Shown: positions 28,891-38,358 of the stretch, piece by piece
Position numbering within the stretch: the stretch's first letter is position 1
Layout of the letters: every line of letters starts with the position of its first letter
Source of the DNA: a virus
Direction: 5' to 3' (one strand)
DNA length: 40,546 nucleotides
Virus record (IMG/VR): IMGVR_UViG_3300009164_003447
Span: 1 to 40,546 of that record
Program-made: the position numbers and the translations under genes
The notes under the pieces: model-generated
Told to the model about the DNA's origin: nothing
Database searches by the model: none
Seen by the model: only the letters and a program-made list of their open reading frames with translations

Positions 28891-29354
28891 AACTGATAGC
28901 ACATAGAGGTAATATTGTAGGACCTAATCCTCTAGAGGAGAATAAACTAGAATACATTGAAGCAGCAATTGCAGGTGGATATGATGTTGAGATTGATGTA
29001 AGATGGGAAGATCATCAGTTTTATTTGGGACATGATGGACCACAATATTATGTCCCTATGACTTGGTTAGTTAAAAGAAAAGATAAACTTTGGATTCATT
29101 GTAAAGATTTTAAATCTTTGAATATTTTTTCTAATAGTCCAATAGATTTTAACTTTTTTTGGCATGAAAACGATAAGTATACTTTGACTAGTAAAGGTTA
29201 TATTTGGACTTATCCTGGGCAATTATTTGAAAATAATTCTGTTATTGTAATGCCAGAAGTATTCGACTTGCAAAATATTCAAGATAATGGTACAATAGCA
29301 TACAGCAAAAAATCTTTTGCTGTATGTAGTGACTATGTGGAAAAATTTAAATGA
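28887..29354 (+). CDS. GDPD-like phosphodiesterase domain protein, short
   Basis: This 155-residue protein opens with MKLIAHRGN and continues PLEENKLEYIEAAIAGGYDV, EIDVRWEDHQFYLGHDGP. This is the start of the glycerophosphodiester phosphodiesterase barrel: H-R-G, E-N, E-x-D and H-D are the metal and catalytic residues. Normal GDPDs are about 250 residues, so it lacks part of the barrel. It may modify a glycerol-phosphate decoration of the glycan. Confidence 0.75.
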   Translation: MKLIAHRGNIVGPNPLEENKLEYIEAAIAGGYDVEIDVRWEDHQFYLGHDGPQYYVPMTWLVKRKDKLWIHCKDFKSLNIFSNSPIDFNFFWHENDKYTLTSKGYIWTYPGQLFENNSVIVMPEVFDLQNIQDNGTIAYSKKSFAVCSDYVEKFK

Positions 29355-29962
29355 CATCTACGATTTCCCCAGTATTTAAAGAATTAAAACAATATGATAA
29401 AATTAATGTTATAGATGTTGGATCTGCAAGAGCATCTTTTTTGGTAGAATTGGAAAAATCCTTTGATCTAAAAAATGTTTATTCTATAGGAATTGATCCA
29501 ATTGATTATGGAGTAGAATCTCATTATGATAAGTTTTATCGTGTTTGTCTGGATGACGTTAAAACTCCTCAAAAGCAAATATTTTATAACGATGATCAAT
29601 CCTCTTCGCTGCTTTCTTCCAAAGGTGAAAAAATGGGCTTGGTTGACATTTTAAATATCAATAGCATTATCGATGTTGATATACCAGAAAATATTATACA
29701 TTTTATTAAAATAGATGCAGAAGGAAAGGATTTGTCTATTGTAAAATCTTTATCAAAACAAAATTTAAATAGAACAAAATTTATTGCAATAGAATGTCCA
29801 AATAAAATTCCAAGATATGATGGCGAATATATTAAAAAAGATTGTATTGAATATTTTAATTCTATAAATTTTGAATTTTTTTATGAATACGATACTAATA
29901 TTGAATCTTGGAACAAATCAGATTTGAGTGATGTCGTTTTTATAAACAAACGAGAATTATGA
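29351..29962 (+). CDS. FkbM-type methyltransferase
   Basis: This 203-residue protein has NVIDVGSARASFLVELEKSF and IGIDPIDYG as the SAM-binding strands, and IHFIKIDAEGKDLSIVKS, the K-I-D-x-E-G signature of FkbM-family methyltransferases. It is common in glycan clusters, where such enzymes O-methylate sugars. It overlaps both neighbours by 4 bases. Confidence 0.78.
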   Translation: MTSTISPVFKELKQYDKINVIDVGSARASFLVELEKSFDLKNVYSIGIDPIDYGVESHYDKFYRVCLDDVKTPQKQIFYNDDQSSSLLSSKGEKMGLVDILNINSIIDVDIPENIIHFIKIDAEGKDLSIVKSLSKQNLNRTKFIAIECPNKIPRYDGEYIKKDCIEYFNSINFEFFYEYDTNIESWNKSDLSDVVFINKREL

Positions 29963-30699
29963 AAGTAGCATTATGTTTATCCGGTCAACCAAGAGTAGTT
30001 GACATTGGGTTTCAAAAACTAAGCCAATCAATTCTTCAGCACAATGATGTTGATGTGTTTATTCATACTTGGTTTGATCCTGAAAATCTTAGTACAAATT
30101 CTGTCATTCCTGGCAGAGAATCTCATAGGTTAGATCCTCAAGCAATTGATAAATTGATTCATTATTATCAACCAAAACGCATTATGGTTGAAAAACCAAA
30201 AAAGTGGTCAAAAAGATATGAGTTTCCTGATAAGGTTTTTACACATTCGCATACTTGGGCACTTGAAGTTCCTGTAGGATTGGAAGCGGCAAAAGATTAT
30301 ATTTGTGATACTACAAATAGTATGTTTTATAGTATTATGATGTCAAATCTTTTGAAGGAGCAATATTCAACAGAAATCGGAATTGAATATGATTTAGTAA
30401 TTCGAAATAGAATTGACTATTCTCCTCATGTAGTGCTAAAATTGAATGAGATTCCAATAGATGATTGTACACTAATATATCAAGATCTATATCAACCTGA
30501 TGGTATGATTAGTGATTGGTTTGGTATGGGATCAACAAACACTATGAATGTTTTTTGTGGCGTATATAATCAAATAGGTCATCTCATCCGACAATCAAAT
30601 GAAGTTGATGGATATTGGTGCAATGAACTTCTTCTTAAACATCATATCAAAAATAATAAAATTAAAACAAATCCTATAGACTATCAAGTTCACTATTAA
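29959..30699 (+). CDS. Putative glycosyltransferase-like protein
   Basis: This 246-residue protein starts [20 protein letters not shown] and has [11 protein letters not shown] and later [11 protein letters not shown] and MISDWFGMG. The S-G-x-x-R opening and the I-H-T-W strand occur in a family of phage and bacterial proteins that lie next to glycosyltransferases, but the reaction is unknown. The position in the cluster supports a transfer or modification role. Confidence 0.6.
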   Translation: MKVALCLSGQPRVVDIGFQKLSQSILQHNDVDVFIHTWFDPENLSTNSVIPGRESHRLDPQAIDKLIHYYQPKRIMVEKPKKWSKRYEFPDKVFTHSHTWALEVPVGLEAAKDYICDTTNSMFYSIMMSNLLKEQYSTEIGIEYDLVIRNRIDYSPHVVLKLNEIPIDDCTLIYQDLYQPDGMISDWFGMGSTNTMNVFCGVYNQIGHLIRQSNEVDGYWCNELLLKHHIKNNKIKTNPIDYQVHY

Positions 30700-30700
30700 C

Positions 30701-31726
30701 ATGAAGAAAGCACTTATTACTGGCATTACTGGTCAAGATGGATCATATCTTGCGGATTTACTTTTGAGCAAAGGATATGAAGTTCATGGAATTATTCGTA
30801 GAAATTCAACATCAGATTGTACTGATAGAATTAATTATCTTTTAGGAAATCCCAAAATCACTTTACATTACGGAGATCTAACTGATTTCTCAAATATTAC
30901 ATCTATCATTCAAGAAACTCGTCCTGATGAGATCTATAATCTTGCAGCACAAAGTCATGTAAAAGTATCTTTTTCCAATGCACTTTATACTGCTGATGTA
31001 GATGCTTTAGGTGTTTGTCGTATTCTTGAAGCACTACGAATTCTTGGCATGATTAATACGACCAAGTTTTATCAGGCAAGCACTTCAGAAATGTATGGTC
31101 TTGTTCAAGAAATTCCTCAACGTGAAGGTACAAAATTTCATCCAAGATCTCCTTATGGTGTGGCAAAACTTTATGCTTATTGGATTACTAAAAACTATCG
31201 TGAAGCATATGGTTTGTTTGGATGTAACGGAATTCTTTTTAATCATGAAAGTCCTCGTCGCGGAGAAACTTTTGTGACTCGTAAGATTACTAAAACTCTT
31301 GCAGAGATCAAGAATGGTAAACGTAGTCTACCATTAGAACTTGGTAATATAGACGCAAAACGTGATTGGGGTCATGCAAAAGATTATGTGGAGGCAATGT
31401 GGTTAATACTTCAACGTAATAAACCAGATGATTATGTTGTTGCAATGGGTGAACAGCATTCTGTTCGTGAATTTGTTGAGATTGCCTGTGAACATTTTGG
31501 ATTTGATATTGAATGGAAAGGAGAGGGAATAGAGGAGGTGGCAGTCTTTAGAAATACAAATAATGTTCTTATAAAAATTAATTCAGAATTTTATCGTCCT
31601 GCTGAAGTTGATTCTCTTGTTGGTGATTCTAGTTATACTAAAAGCAGAATTGGTTGGATTCCCAGATACTCTTTTTCTGATCTTGTAACGGAAATGTGCG
31701 ATAGTGATTTGGAGGCAACAAAGTGA
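30701..31726 (+). CDS. gmd: GDP-mannose 4,6-dehydratase
   Basis: This 341-residue protein matches Gmd throughout: [49 protein letters not shown] (catalytic Thr/Ser with Glu), [12 protein letters not shown] (Tyr, Lys), and [17 protein letters not shown]. It makes GDP-4-keto-6-deoxymannose, the precursor of GDP-fucose, GDP-rhamnose and GDP-perosamine. A GT11-type fucosyltransferase follows further down, so GDP-fucose is a likely product. No clear GDP-fucose synthase is recognised, although SDRs at 32649 and 34335 are candidates. Confidence 0.95.
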   Translation: MKKALITGITGQDGSYLADLLLSKGYEVHGIIRRNSTSDCTDRINYLLGNPKITLHYGDLTDFSNITSIIQETRPDEIYNLAAQSHVKVSFSNALYTADVDALGVCRILEALRILGMINTTKFYQASTSEMYGLVQEIPQREGTKFHPRSPYGVAKLYAYWITKNYREAYGLFGCNGILFNHESPRRGETFVTRKITKTLAEIKNGKRSLPLELGNIDAKRDWGHAKDYVEAMWLILQRNKPDDYVVAMGEQHSVREFVEIACEHFGFDIEWKGEGIEEVAVFRNTNNVLIKINSEFYRPAEVDSLVGDSSYTKSRIGWIPRYSFSDLVTEMCDSDLEATK

Positions 31727-32652
31727 AGAAAAGGATTGTATTTTGGGTAGAAAATAAACCATATCAAACTTTTTCTTACATCTATGCTGGAATGAAAAAA
31801 GCATTTGAAAGATTGGGTTGTGAAACATATTGGTTTAGTGATTCTAATTATCCTTCAAAATTGGAGTTTGATTACTCGGATTGTATTTTTTTTGTAGATA
31901 ATCAAGGTCCACTTGATTGGAATGTTCCTATTATTGATAGTGGAATTTATTTTTCTTATGATAAATTTACAAATCTGGATAAGTATCTTGATAAGGTCAA
32001 GTGTCTTGTGAATTATCGAGTTGCTGAATTCAAAAAACCAATTCCGGATAATGATAGGTATATTGAAGTTGAAAAAGGAGTTACTTTTGATACTCAAGCA
32101 CCAGAACCTTATAATGTTGTTTATTTTAGTTGGGCAACTAATTTGCTTCCTGATGAAATTGATTTTGATTGGGCCAATAAACAGAGAAATGATGAATATA
32201 ATTTTGTTGGTACTATTCATTCTCCCCGTCCAAATTCCAAACCCCTTCATCAAGATTTTATTGATATTGTAAAAAATAAAAATATTACATTCAATCATTA
32301 TAATCCTAATATTAATCCTGCAACTGATCAGGAACATATTGAGATTCTTCAAAAATCGATGTTTGTTCCAGATTTTAGACCACAAGAACAAAAAGATAAT
32401 TGGTATGTTTCATGTCGTGTTTTGAAGGCAATTAGTTATGGTTGTCTTACTGTTTCGGATTCTTCTTATCTTAAACACTTTATTGATGATAGTCTTTTGG
32501 TTTCTGAAAATGCTCAAGAAATATTTGATCTTGGAATGAGAAATCAGTATAATAAAGATTTAATTGTACATCAAATGGAAATTATAAAAAGAGATCATAC
32601 TTATTTAAATAGGTGCAAAGGTATTCTTCAAATCGTAGAAAATATAAAATGA
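31723..32652 (+). CDS. Putative glycosyltransferase
   Basis: This 309-residue protein starts at GTG 31723, overlapping the gmd stop. Features are an N-terminal Rossmann-like [40 protein letters not shown] in the middle and a C-terminal donor-binding region [21 protein letters not shown], which recalls the A-x-x-x-G-x-x-x-x-x-x motif of GT-B enzymes. The exact family is unclear. Confidence 0.65.
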   Translation: MKKRIVFWVENKPYQTFSYIYAGMKKAFERLGCETYWFSDSNYPSKLEFDYSDCIFFVDNQGPLDWNVPIIDSGIYFSYDKFTNLDKYLDKVKCLVNYRVAEFKKPIPDNDRYIEVEKGVTFDTQAPEPYNVVYFSWATNLLPDEIDFDWANKQRNDEYNFVGTIHSPRPNSKPLHQDFIDIVKNKNITFNHYNPNINPATDQEHIEILQKSMFVPDFRPQEQKDNWYVSCRVLKAISYGCLTVSDSSYLKHFIDDSLLVSENAQEIFDLGMRNQYNKDLIVHQMEIIKRDHTYLNRCKGILQIVENIK

Positions 32653-33506
32653 AAATTACAATTTTAGGTTCCAGTGGACAGATCGGTGCCTATCTTACCG
32701 AGTATCTGCGTAAAAAAGGACATGTAGTTGAAGAGTTTGATGTAGTTAATGGACCTTCACAGGATATGACCGTAATTCCTAATCAATATCTTGAAATAAA
32801 AATTAGAGATTCTGATTTTGTATTCTTCCTTGCATTTGATGTGGGTGGATCACGTTATCTTAAAAAGTATCAACATACTTTCCAGTTCATTGATAATAAT
32901 ACTCGTTTGATGGCAAATGCTTTTGGATTTCTTCAAAAGTATAATAAGAGGTTCATCTTTGCCTCATCTCAGATGAGTAACATGAGTTATTCTCCTTATG
33001 GAGTTCTCAAGAACGTTGGTGAACTGTATACCAAATCACTTAAAGGACTGATCGTTAAGTTTTGGAATGTTTATGGTATTGAGAAAGATCAAGAAAAAGC
33101 ACACGTCATCACAGACTTTATTCGTAAAGGATTTGAGACTGGTTTGATTGATATGCTTACTGATGGCGAAGAGGAACGTGAGTTTCTTTATGCTGAAGAT
33201 TGTTGTGAAGCACTTGAAACCATTATGGAGAATTATACTGACTTTACCTCAGAAGATAATCTTCATATTACTAGTTACCATCCAACTAAGATTATTGATA
33301 TTGCAAATATGATTATTGGGCAATTTAATTTGATTGGTAAGTATGATATAAAACTTCAACCATCTACCGAAAAAGATAGTGTTCAGATGGATAAAAAGAA
33401 TCGTCCAGATTTATATCTTTCTAAGTGGTGGATTCCCAAAACAACAATAGATCAAGGAATTTCAAAAGTTTTTAAAAGTATGGAGAAAAATTATGTTAGC
33501 GTGTAA
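32649..33506 (+). CDS. NAD-dependent epimerase/dehydratase (extended SDR)
   Basis: I chose ATG 32649 (285 residues), overlapping the previous stop. It has [20 protein letters not shown] for NAD binding, FVFFLAFDVGG, FASSQMSNMSYSPYGVLKN with the Tyr-x3-Lys pair, and FWNVYGIEKDQEK. It may be the enzyme that reduces or epimerises a keto-sugar made by Gmd or RmlB. It overlaps the fucosyltransferase gene by 14 bases. Confidence 0.8.
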   Translation: MKITILGSSGQIGAYLTEYLRKKGHVVEEFDVVNGPSQDMTVIPNQYLEIKIRDSDFVFFLAFDVGGSRYLKKYQHTFQFIDNNTRLMANAFGFLQKYNKRFIFASSQMSNMSYSPYGVLKNVGELYTKSLKGLIVKFWNVYGIEKDQEKAHVITDFIRKGFETGLIDMLTDGEEEREFLYAEDCCEALETIMENYTDFTSEDNLHITSYHPTKIIDIANMIIGQFNLIGKYDIKLQPSTEKDSVQMDKKNRPDLYLSKWWIPKTTIDQGISKVFKSMEKNYVSV

Positions 33507-34335
33507 TCAACTTGGCAATAATGGAAGACTTGGGAATCAAATGTTCCAATATGCTGCACTAAAAGGTATCGCACATCGTAGAGGATTTGATTATTGTATT
33601 CCCCCATTTGACCAACAAGGAATTGATAATTATGGACTTGGTGATGCCTTTAATATTAAATCTTTTACTGGTATAGCAAATCTTCCATCAGTTGGAGAAC
33701 CTCATTTTCATTACAGTGAAGAATTTCACAATACTTGTCCAGATGATGTTACTCTTGTTGGATATTTCCAAACTGAAAAATATTTCAAAGATATTGAAGA
33801 CCAAATCCGCCAAGACTTTATTTTTAGAGATGAATGGATGGAACCCTGTAAGGGGTTTCTTCAAGAGTTTGAGGGACAAGAGATCGCTTTCCTTCATGTT
33901 CGCCGTGGAGATCCAAATCTAGTGGATCGTAGGGGATTTAAATGGGCATACGTGAATTGTTCCGATCAACATCCAGTTCAATCTTTGGAATATTATGAGG
34001 AGGCAATCAAGAGATTGCCAGAAGATATGCCGATACTTGTTTTTTCTGATTCAATTGAATGGTGTAAAGAACAAGAATTCTTTCAACCAGATAGATTTTT
34101 ATTTTCGGAATCAGAAGACAAATATTCAGATGGCGCTTTGGTTCCATATGTTGATTTGTGCTTGATGTCCTTGTGTGATCATGCTATAATTGCTAATAGT
34201 AGTATGAGTTGGTGGGGTGCTTGGTTGATGAAAAATCCAAACAAAAAAGTAATCGCACCAAAAATGTGGTTTGGAACAGCATATTCTCACCACATCACAA
34301 AAGACATTTACTGCGATAATTGGGAGATTATTTGA
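33493..34335 (+). CDS. Alpha-1,2-fucosyltransferase-like (GT11)
   Basis: This 280-residue protein shows the GT11 signatures: GRLGNQMFQYAALKGIAHRR near the N-terminus, the donor motif FLHVRRGD (134-139) and ANSSMSWWGAWLMKN near the end. GT11 enzymes transfer L-fucose from GDP-fucose to galactose. With gmd in the same operon this suggests a fucosylated glycan. The start ATG lies inside the preceding gene, so translation is coupled. Confidence 0.9.
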   Translation: MLACNQLGNNGRLGNQMFQYAALKGIAHRRGFDYCIPPFDQQGIDNYGLGDAFNIKSFTGIANLPSVGEPHFHYSEEFHNTCPDDVTLVGYFQTEKYFKDIEDQIRQDFIFRDEWMEPCKGFLQEFEGQEIAFLHVRRGDPNLVDRRGFKWAYVNCSDQHPVQSLEYYEEAIKRLPEDMPILVFSDSIEWCKEQEFFQPDRFLFSESEDKYSDGALVPYVDLCLMSLCDHAIIANSSMSWWGAWLMKNPNKKVIAPKMWFGTAYSHHITKDIYCDNWEII

Positions 34336-35162
34336 TGATTTATATTTCTGGGTCTAATGGATTGATCGGAACAGAACTGACAAAAAATATTCAAAACTAT
34401 ATTCCAATCTCTTATAGGAATCAATATCCAGAAATAAATTTTTTATCGAATTCTACATTGATTCATTTATCTTCATCAACCACTCCTAGAAATAGTTTTG
34501 GTGAATTGCAATCATCATTTAATAGTGATGTTTTGATTCCTTTTGAATTGTTTCAAAATTATTTAAAAGTAAATCCAAATGGAAGAATTATTTTTCTTTC
34601 TACTGCTGGGGATTTACATAGTTCTGAATTTGATGTTTGGTCTAATGAAGAATCGGAACCTATTCCAAAGTCAATTTATGGCGCACATAAATTACTTTTA
34701 GAACATTATACAAAGTTACTTCATAGTCAATATGATTTTACGAGTATAGTTTTAAGAACTACAAATGTTTATGGTGGAAAGATTGACCCAAAAAGAGTGA
34801 ATGGATTGATTGATAAATTGATTTCAAATAATAATGAAATCGTAATAACATCAAATATTAAAACGACAGTTAATTTTATTCATATTAGTGATTTGATTAG
34901 TTTAATTTTGCAATCATTGGATGCGAATCTTAAAGGATTTAATTTATTTTTGGTTGGCAGTGAAAAATCCATTTCTATTCAGGATTTGATTGAAAAAATA
35001 TCATCATATATTTCTCCAAATATTGTATTTAAAAATGAGAATTCAAATCCCTCATACATAAACATAGACACCTCAAAGGTGCAAAAATATCTCAATTGGA
35101 AATGCAAATATTCAATTGATAGTGGTATAATTAAACAAGTACAATCTTTGAATTCTTTATGA
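34335..35162 (+). CDS. NAD-dependent epimerase/dehydratase (extended SDR)
   Basis: I chose ATG 34335 (275 residues); the five codons upstream lie inside the previous gene. It has MIYISGSNGLIGTELTKNI, IFLSTAGDLHSS, SIYGAHKLLLEHY (Tyr-x3-Lys), and VLRTTNVYGGK. The glycine motif is SGSNGLIG, a usual variant. This is a second SDR candidate for reduction or epimerisation of a nucleotide-linked keto-sugar. Confidence 0.8.
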   Translation: MIYISGSNGLIGTELTKNIQNYIPISYRNQYPEINFLSNSTLIHLSSSTTPRNSFGELQSSFNSDVLIPFELFQNYLKVNPNGRIIFLSTAGDLHSSEFDVWSNEESEPIPKSIYGAHKLLLEHYTKLLHSQYDFTSIVLRTTNVYGGKIDPKRVNGLIDKLISNNNEIVITSNIKTTVNFIHISDLISLILQSLDANLKGFNLFLVGSEKSISIQDLIEKISSYISPNIVFKNENSNPSYINIDTSKVQKYLNWKCKYSIDSGIIKQVQSLNSL

Positions 35163-35878
35163 AAATTGCTATTTCATTTTTTGGGACAGGAAGTTATTTG
35201 AATTTTCTTCCTAATTGGTATACGTCCATTCATGATAATTTTCTTCCAGGTGTAGAAAAAAAGTTTATTGTATTTACAGATGGAGAGGGTGATTTTCCAG
35301 AAGATGTTACTAAAATAGAAATAGAACATTTTGGGTGGCCTGATGTTTTTTACAAAACATTTGAAACAATCTTGAAAGCAAAAGAAATTATTTCTGAATG
35401 CGATTGGTTTATTTCTATTGATGCGGATATGATTGTTAATGGCAAAGTATCTATTGAAGAATTTATTGATGAAACCAAAGATTATATTGGAGTTCATCAT
35501 CCTTGTGCTTATTTAAAACTTCCACCACACGACAAATATCCAGGATCTTTTGATGTAAATCCACTATCAAATGCTTACATCACCGAAGATATGGATACTT
35601 CTGTTTATTATCAAGGATGTTTATGGGGTGGAAAGGTTCCTGAAATTATTGAAATGATGGAACTTTTAGATGAATGGACAAAGAAAGATATTGAAAAGAA
35701 TTCTACTCCCGTTTGGTATGAAGAATCTTATTTTAATAAGTTTTTTATTACAAACAAAGAAAGAGTACATACACTTCCTCCGTCATTTGCTTATCCAGAA
35801 GACTTTAAACAATATTGCGATTTTGAAGAAAAAATCACACATATCTCTAAAAATAATCAACAATATCATAATCAATGA
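35159..35878 (+). CDS. GT6-family glycosyltransferase (ABO-transferase-like)
   Basis: This 239-residue protein has KFIVFTDGEGD, FGWPDVFYKTFETILKA, the metal-binding ISIDADMIVNG (Asp88-x-Asp90), SVYYQGCLWGGKVPEI and VWYEESYFNKFF. These match, in order, the GT6 retaining alpha-1,3-galactosyl/GalNAc transferase blocks. Bacterial GT6 proteins often replace the D-x-D with N-x-N, whereas this one keeps D-x-D, as does the GT6 reported from cyanophage P-SSM2. It may cap a glycan with an alpha-linked sugar. Confidence 0.88.
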   Translation: MKIAISFFGTGSYLNFLPNWYTSIHDNFLPGVEKKFIVFTDGEGDFPEDVTKIEIEHFGWPDVFYKTFETILKAKEIISECDWFISIDADMIVNGKVSIEEFIDETKDYIGVHHPCAYLKLPPHDKYPGSFDVNPLSNAYITEDMDTSVYYQGCLWGGKVPEIIEMMELLDEWTKKDIEKNSTPVWYEESYFNKFFITNKERVHTLPPSFAYPEDFKQYCDFEEKITHISKNNQQYHNQ

Positions 35879-36657
35879 CTATGACTAAAAATTTATCAGT
35901 TTATTATCATATCTGGAGTCCTGGCGGAACGGATCTTTGGAAATTGATGGTAGACGAACAACTTAAAAGAATTTATCGCAATGGACTTACGGAAAGTGCT
36001 TCTATCTATTGCGCTATTAATGGACCACAAGCAAACCGAATTGCAGAATATATCTCCATCTATGATTGGTTAAATGTTCTTGATGTTTCAATTGATGAAA
36101 GTGAGTATGAAGGATTCACTTTAAAGAGAGCATACGAAGAGGCACATTTCAATCCAGATTTGAAAGCAGTTGCTTATCTTCATACAAAAGGCATTAGTCA
36201 TATGTGTGGAGTTCGGGATCATTACTCTGATCGTAAGTTTAGAGCAGTGAATAGTTGGAGACATCAAATGGAATGGGGCATTCTTGATCGGTGGAAAGAA
36301 GCGGTAGAAAAACTTGACGAATATCAAGTTTCTGGTGTAAATTATTGTTTGGATCCTTGGCCTCATATGAGTGGAAACTTTTGGTGGGCACGGGCGGATT
36401 ATCTTAAAACTTTAATTCATCCCACTAGAGATAGATTTCCAAATGACAATAGAGATTTTGGACCAATTCAAAGAATGAATTTTGAAAAATGGATTGGACT
36501 GAATAATCCAAAATCTTTCAGTTTTTACGATGCTCCATTTAGTTATGATTTTAAAGGAATGACACCAGATGTACAACCAACACCCCCAGGAGAACCGCAT
36601 TGGTTCTGGTTGTACCGAGACGACATTGAACCCTATTATAGAAAGGAAGGTAACTGA
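35875..36657 (+). CDS. Putative glycosyltransferase-like protein
   Basis: This 260-residue protein opens MTMTKNLSVYYHIWSPGGTD and contains AVAYLHTKGISHMCGVRDHY, SWRHQMEWGILDRWKEAVE, and HMSGNFWWARADYLKTLIHP. The motif around SGNFWWARADYL occurs in uncharacterised viral and bacterial proteins near glycosyltransferases. The role is inferred from context only. A second ATG at 35881 is an alternative start. Confidence 0.6.
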   Translation: MTMTKNLSVYYHIWSPGGTDLWKLMVDEQLKRIYRNGLTESASIYCAINGPQANRIAEYISIYDWLNVLDVSIDESEYEGFTLKRAYEEAHFNPDLKAVAYLHTKGISHMCGVRDHYSDRKFRAVNSWRHQMEWGILDRWKEAVEKLDEYQVSGVNYCLDPWPHMSGNFWWARADYLKTLIHPTRDRFPNDNRDFGPIQRMNFEKWIGLNNPKSFSFYDAPFSYDFKGMTPDVQPTPPGEPHWFWLYRDDIEPYYRKEGN

Positions 36658-36658
36658 T

Positions 36659-37381
36659 ATGACTTTTGGATGCTTTCATACAGTGTATGAAAATAAAAGA
36701 GCAACAGAGTTTATTTTGCAAGAGTTTAGAAAATATTATCCAGATGCTCCTTATACTTTGATTTGTGATGGTGGAGTAGATTACTCTGATCTTGCTGTAA
36801 AGTACAATTGTAAATATATTCATTCGTATATGCATATTGGCAGAAGAAATTCTGGGGATCCTTCTGGAATTTATGGATTCACAAAGGATGAAAGTCTTCA
36901 TTGGATTCATATGTTTAGGGAGGCAGCAAGACACGTTAAAGAAAATGGTGGAACACATATGATTATGATGGAAGATGATGTTCTCACTCAAGGTGAAGTG
37001 AAAATTAATCCAATTTGGGAATGTGCTGGATTTGATGTTCCGGGAAATAAAATTTCTCCTGGTCTTTTGAAGTTTATTGAAGAAAAGTATAATGCAAAAC
37101 CAAATGTTGATTGGTATGGTGCTGGTGGCGGAACCATTTATAATATTGAAACATTTTTAGATAACTATCATAAAATCTATGATTTTATTGATTTTGATTT
37201 TGAAAATATTCTAGAAAATATGGATTATAGATTTGGTTGGTTGGATCTTTATATGCAAATTGCTTATTTTGTAATTGGTAAACATTATTCAATTAATACA
37301 AATTTAACTGAAGTTTGGAAAACACCAAACTTTAGGGATAGTGAATTTACTCTTGTTCATGCTTATAAGGAATTATACTGA
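36659..37381 (+). CDS. Putative GT-A-fold glycosyltransferase
   Basis: I chose ATG 36659 (240 residues), one base after the previous stop and near GGAAGG. It carries a nucleotide-sugar-like fold: FGCFHTVYENKRAT, YTLICDGGVDYSDL, and an acidic MIMMEDDVLTQG in the position of a D-x-D metal site, then GAGGGTIYNIETF. The family is uncertain. It shares one base with the next gene. Confidence 0.65.
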   Translation: MTFGCFHTVYENKRATEFILQEFRKYYPDAPYTLICDGGVDYSDLAVKYNCKYIHSYMHIGRRNSGDPSGIYGFTKDESLHWIHMFREAARHVKENGGTHMIMMEDDVLTQGEVKINPIWECAGFDVPGNKISPGLLKFIEEKYNAKPNVDWYGAGGGTIYNIETFLDNYHKIYDFIDFDFENILENMDYRFGWLDLYMQIAYFVIGKHYSINTNLTEVWKTPNFRDSEFTLVHAYKELY

Positions 37382-38358
37382 TGAAAATTGCATTTATTGG
37401 ACCTGGAATTATGCCCATTCCTCCTGATGGGTGGGGGGCAGTTGAATCTTTAATCTGGGAAATTGCTTGTGAACTTGGGGAAATGGGTCATAGTGGAACA
37501 ATTATTAATGATCCAAATTTGAATGAAATTATTAAAACAGTCCAACAAGATGAGTACGATTTCATTCATTTATTTTATGATGTTTTTCACCCAATTATGG
37601 ATGAGATTAAAAGGTTGTGTCCCAAATCTATAACTGCGATTAGTAGTGCTTATCCTTATGTGGATCAATTTCAATTTCATCAAAGAGATGGATATGATAA
37701 AACATATAAGTGGTTGATTGAACAAAAAAATCATTATAATTTTTGTTTGTCTGATAAAGATTTTGAAACATTTAAAAAGGGTGGAGCAGACGAATCAAAA
37801 CTTTTGAGACTTGGACTTGGTGCTCAACATAAGAATTTTAAATTTAATATTGAATGCGAAAAACCAAATAAAACCCTATATATGGCAAAAATTGAAGTTA
37901 GAAAACGTCAATGGGTCTATCAGTCAATTGATAGCATTGAGTTTGTTGGTAGATATTCTCCCACAACTACATTTGATAAACTTCATAAAAGTTATATTGG
38001 AGAGTGGACAACAGAACAAAAACACGAAAATGTAACCAAGTATGCAAATTTACTTCTTCTTTCTGATGGTGAAAATGGGACTCCGCTCGTAATTAAAGAG
38101 GCACTTGTTTCTGGTATTGGTGTGGTTTGTTCTAAGTATGCTGCTTATGATTTGGATCATAGTCTTCCATTTATTACAGTTGTTCCTGATGATAAATTAA
38201 ATGACTTGAATTATGTGAGTAATGCAATTAAAGAAAATCGTGAAGTATCTGTGAACATGCGACAGCAAATTCATGAATATGGTGTAAATAATTTTTCTTG
38301 GGAGAATATTGTAAAACCTTATATTCAAACTATTGAAAAATTGGAGAGTGTTCAGTGA
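37381..38358 (+). CDS. GT4-like glycosyltransferase (first tandem copy)
   Basis: This 325-residue GT-B-fold protein has an N-terminal FIGPGIMPIPPDGWGAVE (glycine-rich acceptor loop), KTLYMAKIEVRKRQW (first residues of the donor domain), and LLLLSDGENGTPLVIKEALV, the GT4 E-x7-E type segment, then GIGVVCSKYAAYD. It shares many blocks with the next gene and is probably a duplicate of it. The sugar donor is unknown. Confidence 0.82.
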   Translation: MKIAFIGPGIMPIPPDGWGAVESLIWEIACELGEMGHSGTIINDPNLNEIIKTVQQDEYDFIHLFYDVFHPIMDEIKRLCPKSITAISSAYPYVDQFQFHQRDGYDKTYKWLIEQKNHYNFCLSDKDFETFKKGGADESKLLRLGLGAQHKNFKFNIECEKPNKTLYMAKIEVRKRQWVYQSIDSIEFVGRYSPTTTFDKLHKSYIGEWTTEQKHENVTKYANLLLLSDGENGTPLVIKEALVSGIGVVCSKYAAYDLDHSLPFITVVPDDKLNDLNYVSNAIKENREVSVNMRQQIHEYGVNNFSWENIVKPYIQTIEKLESVQ

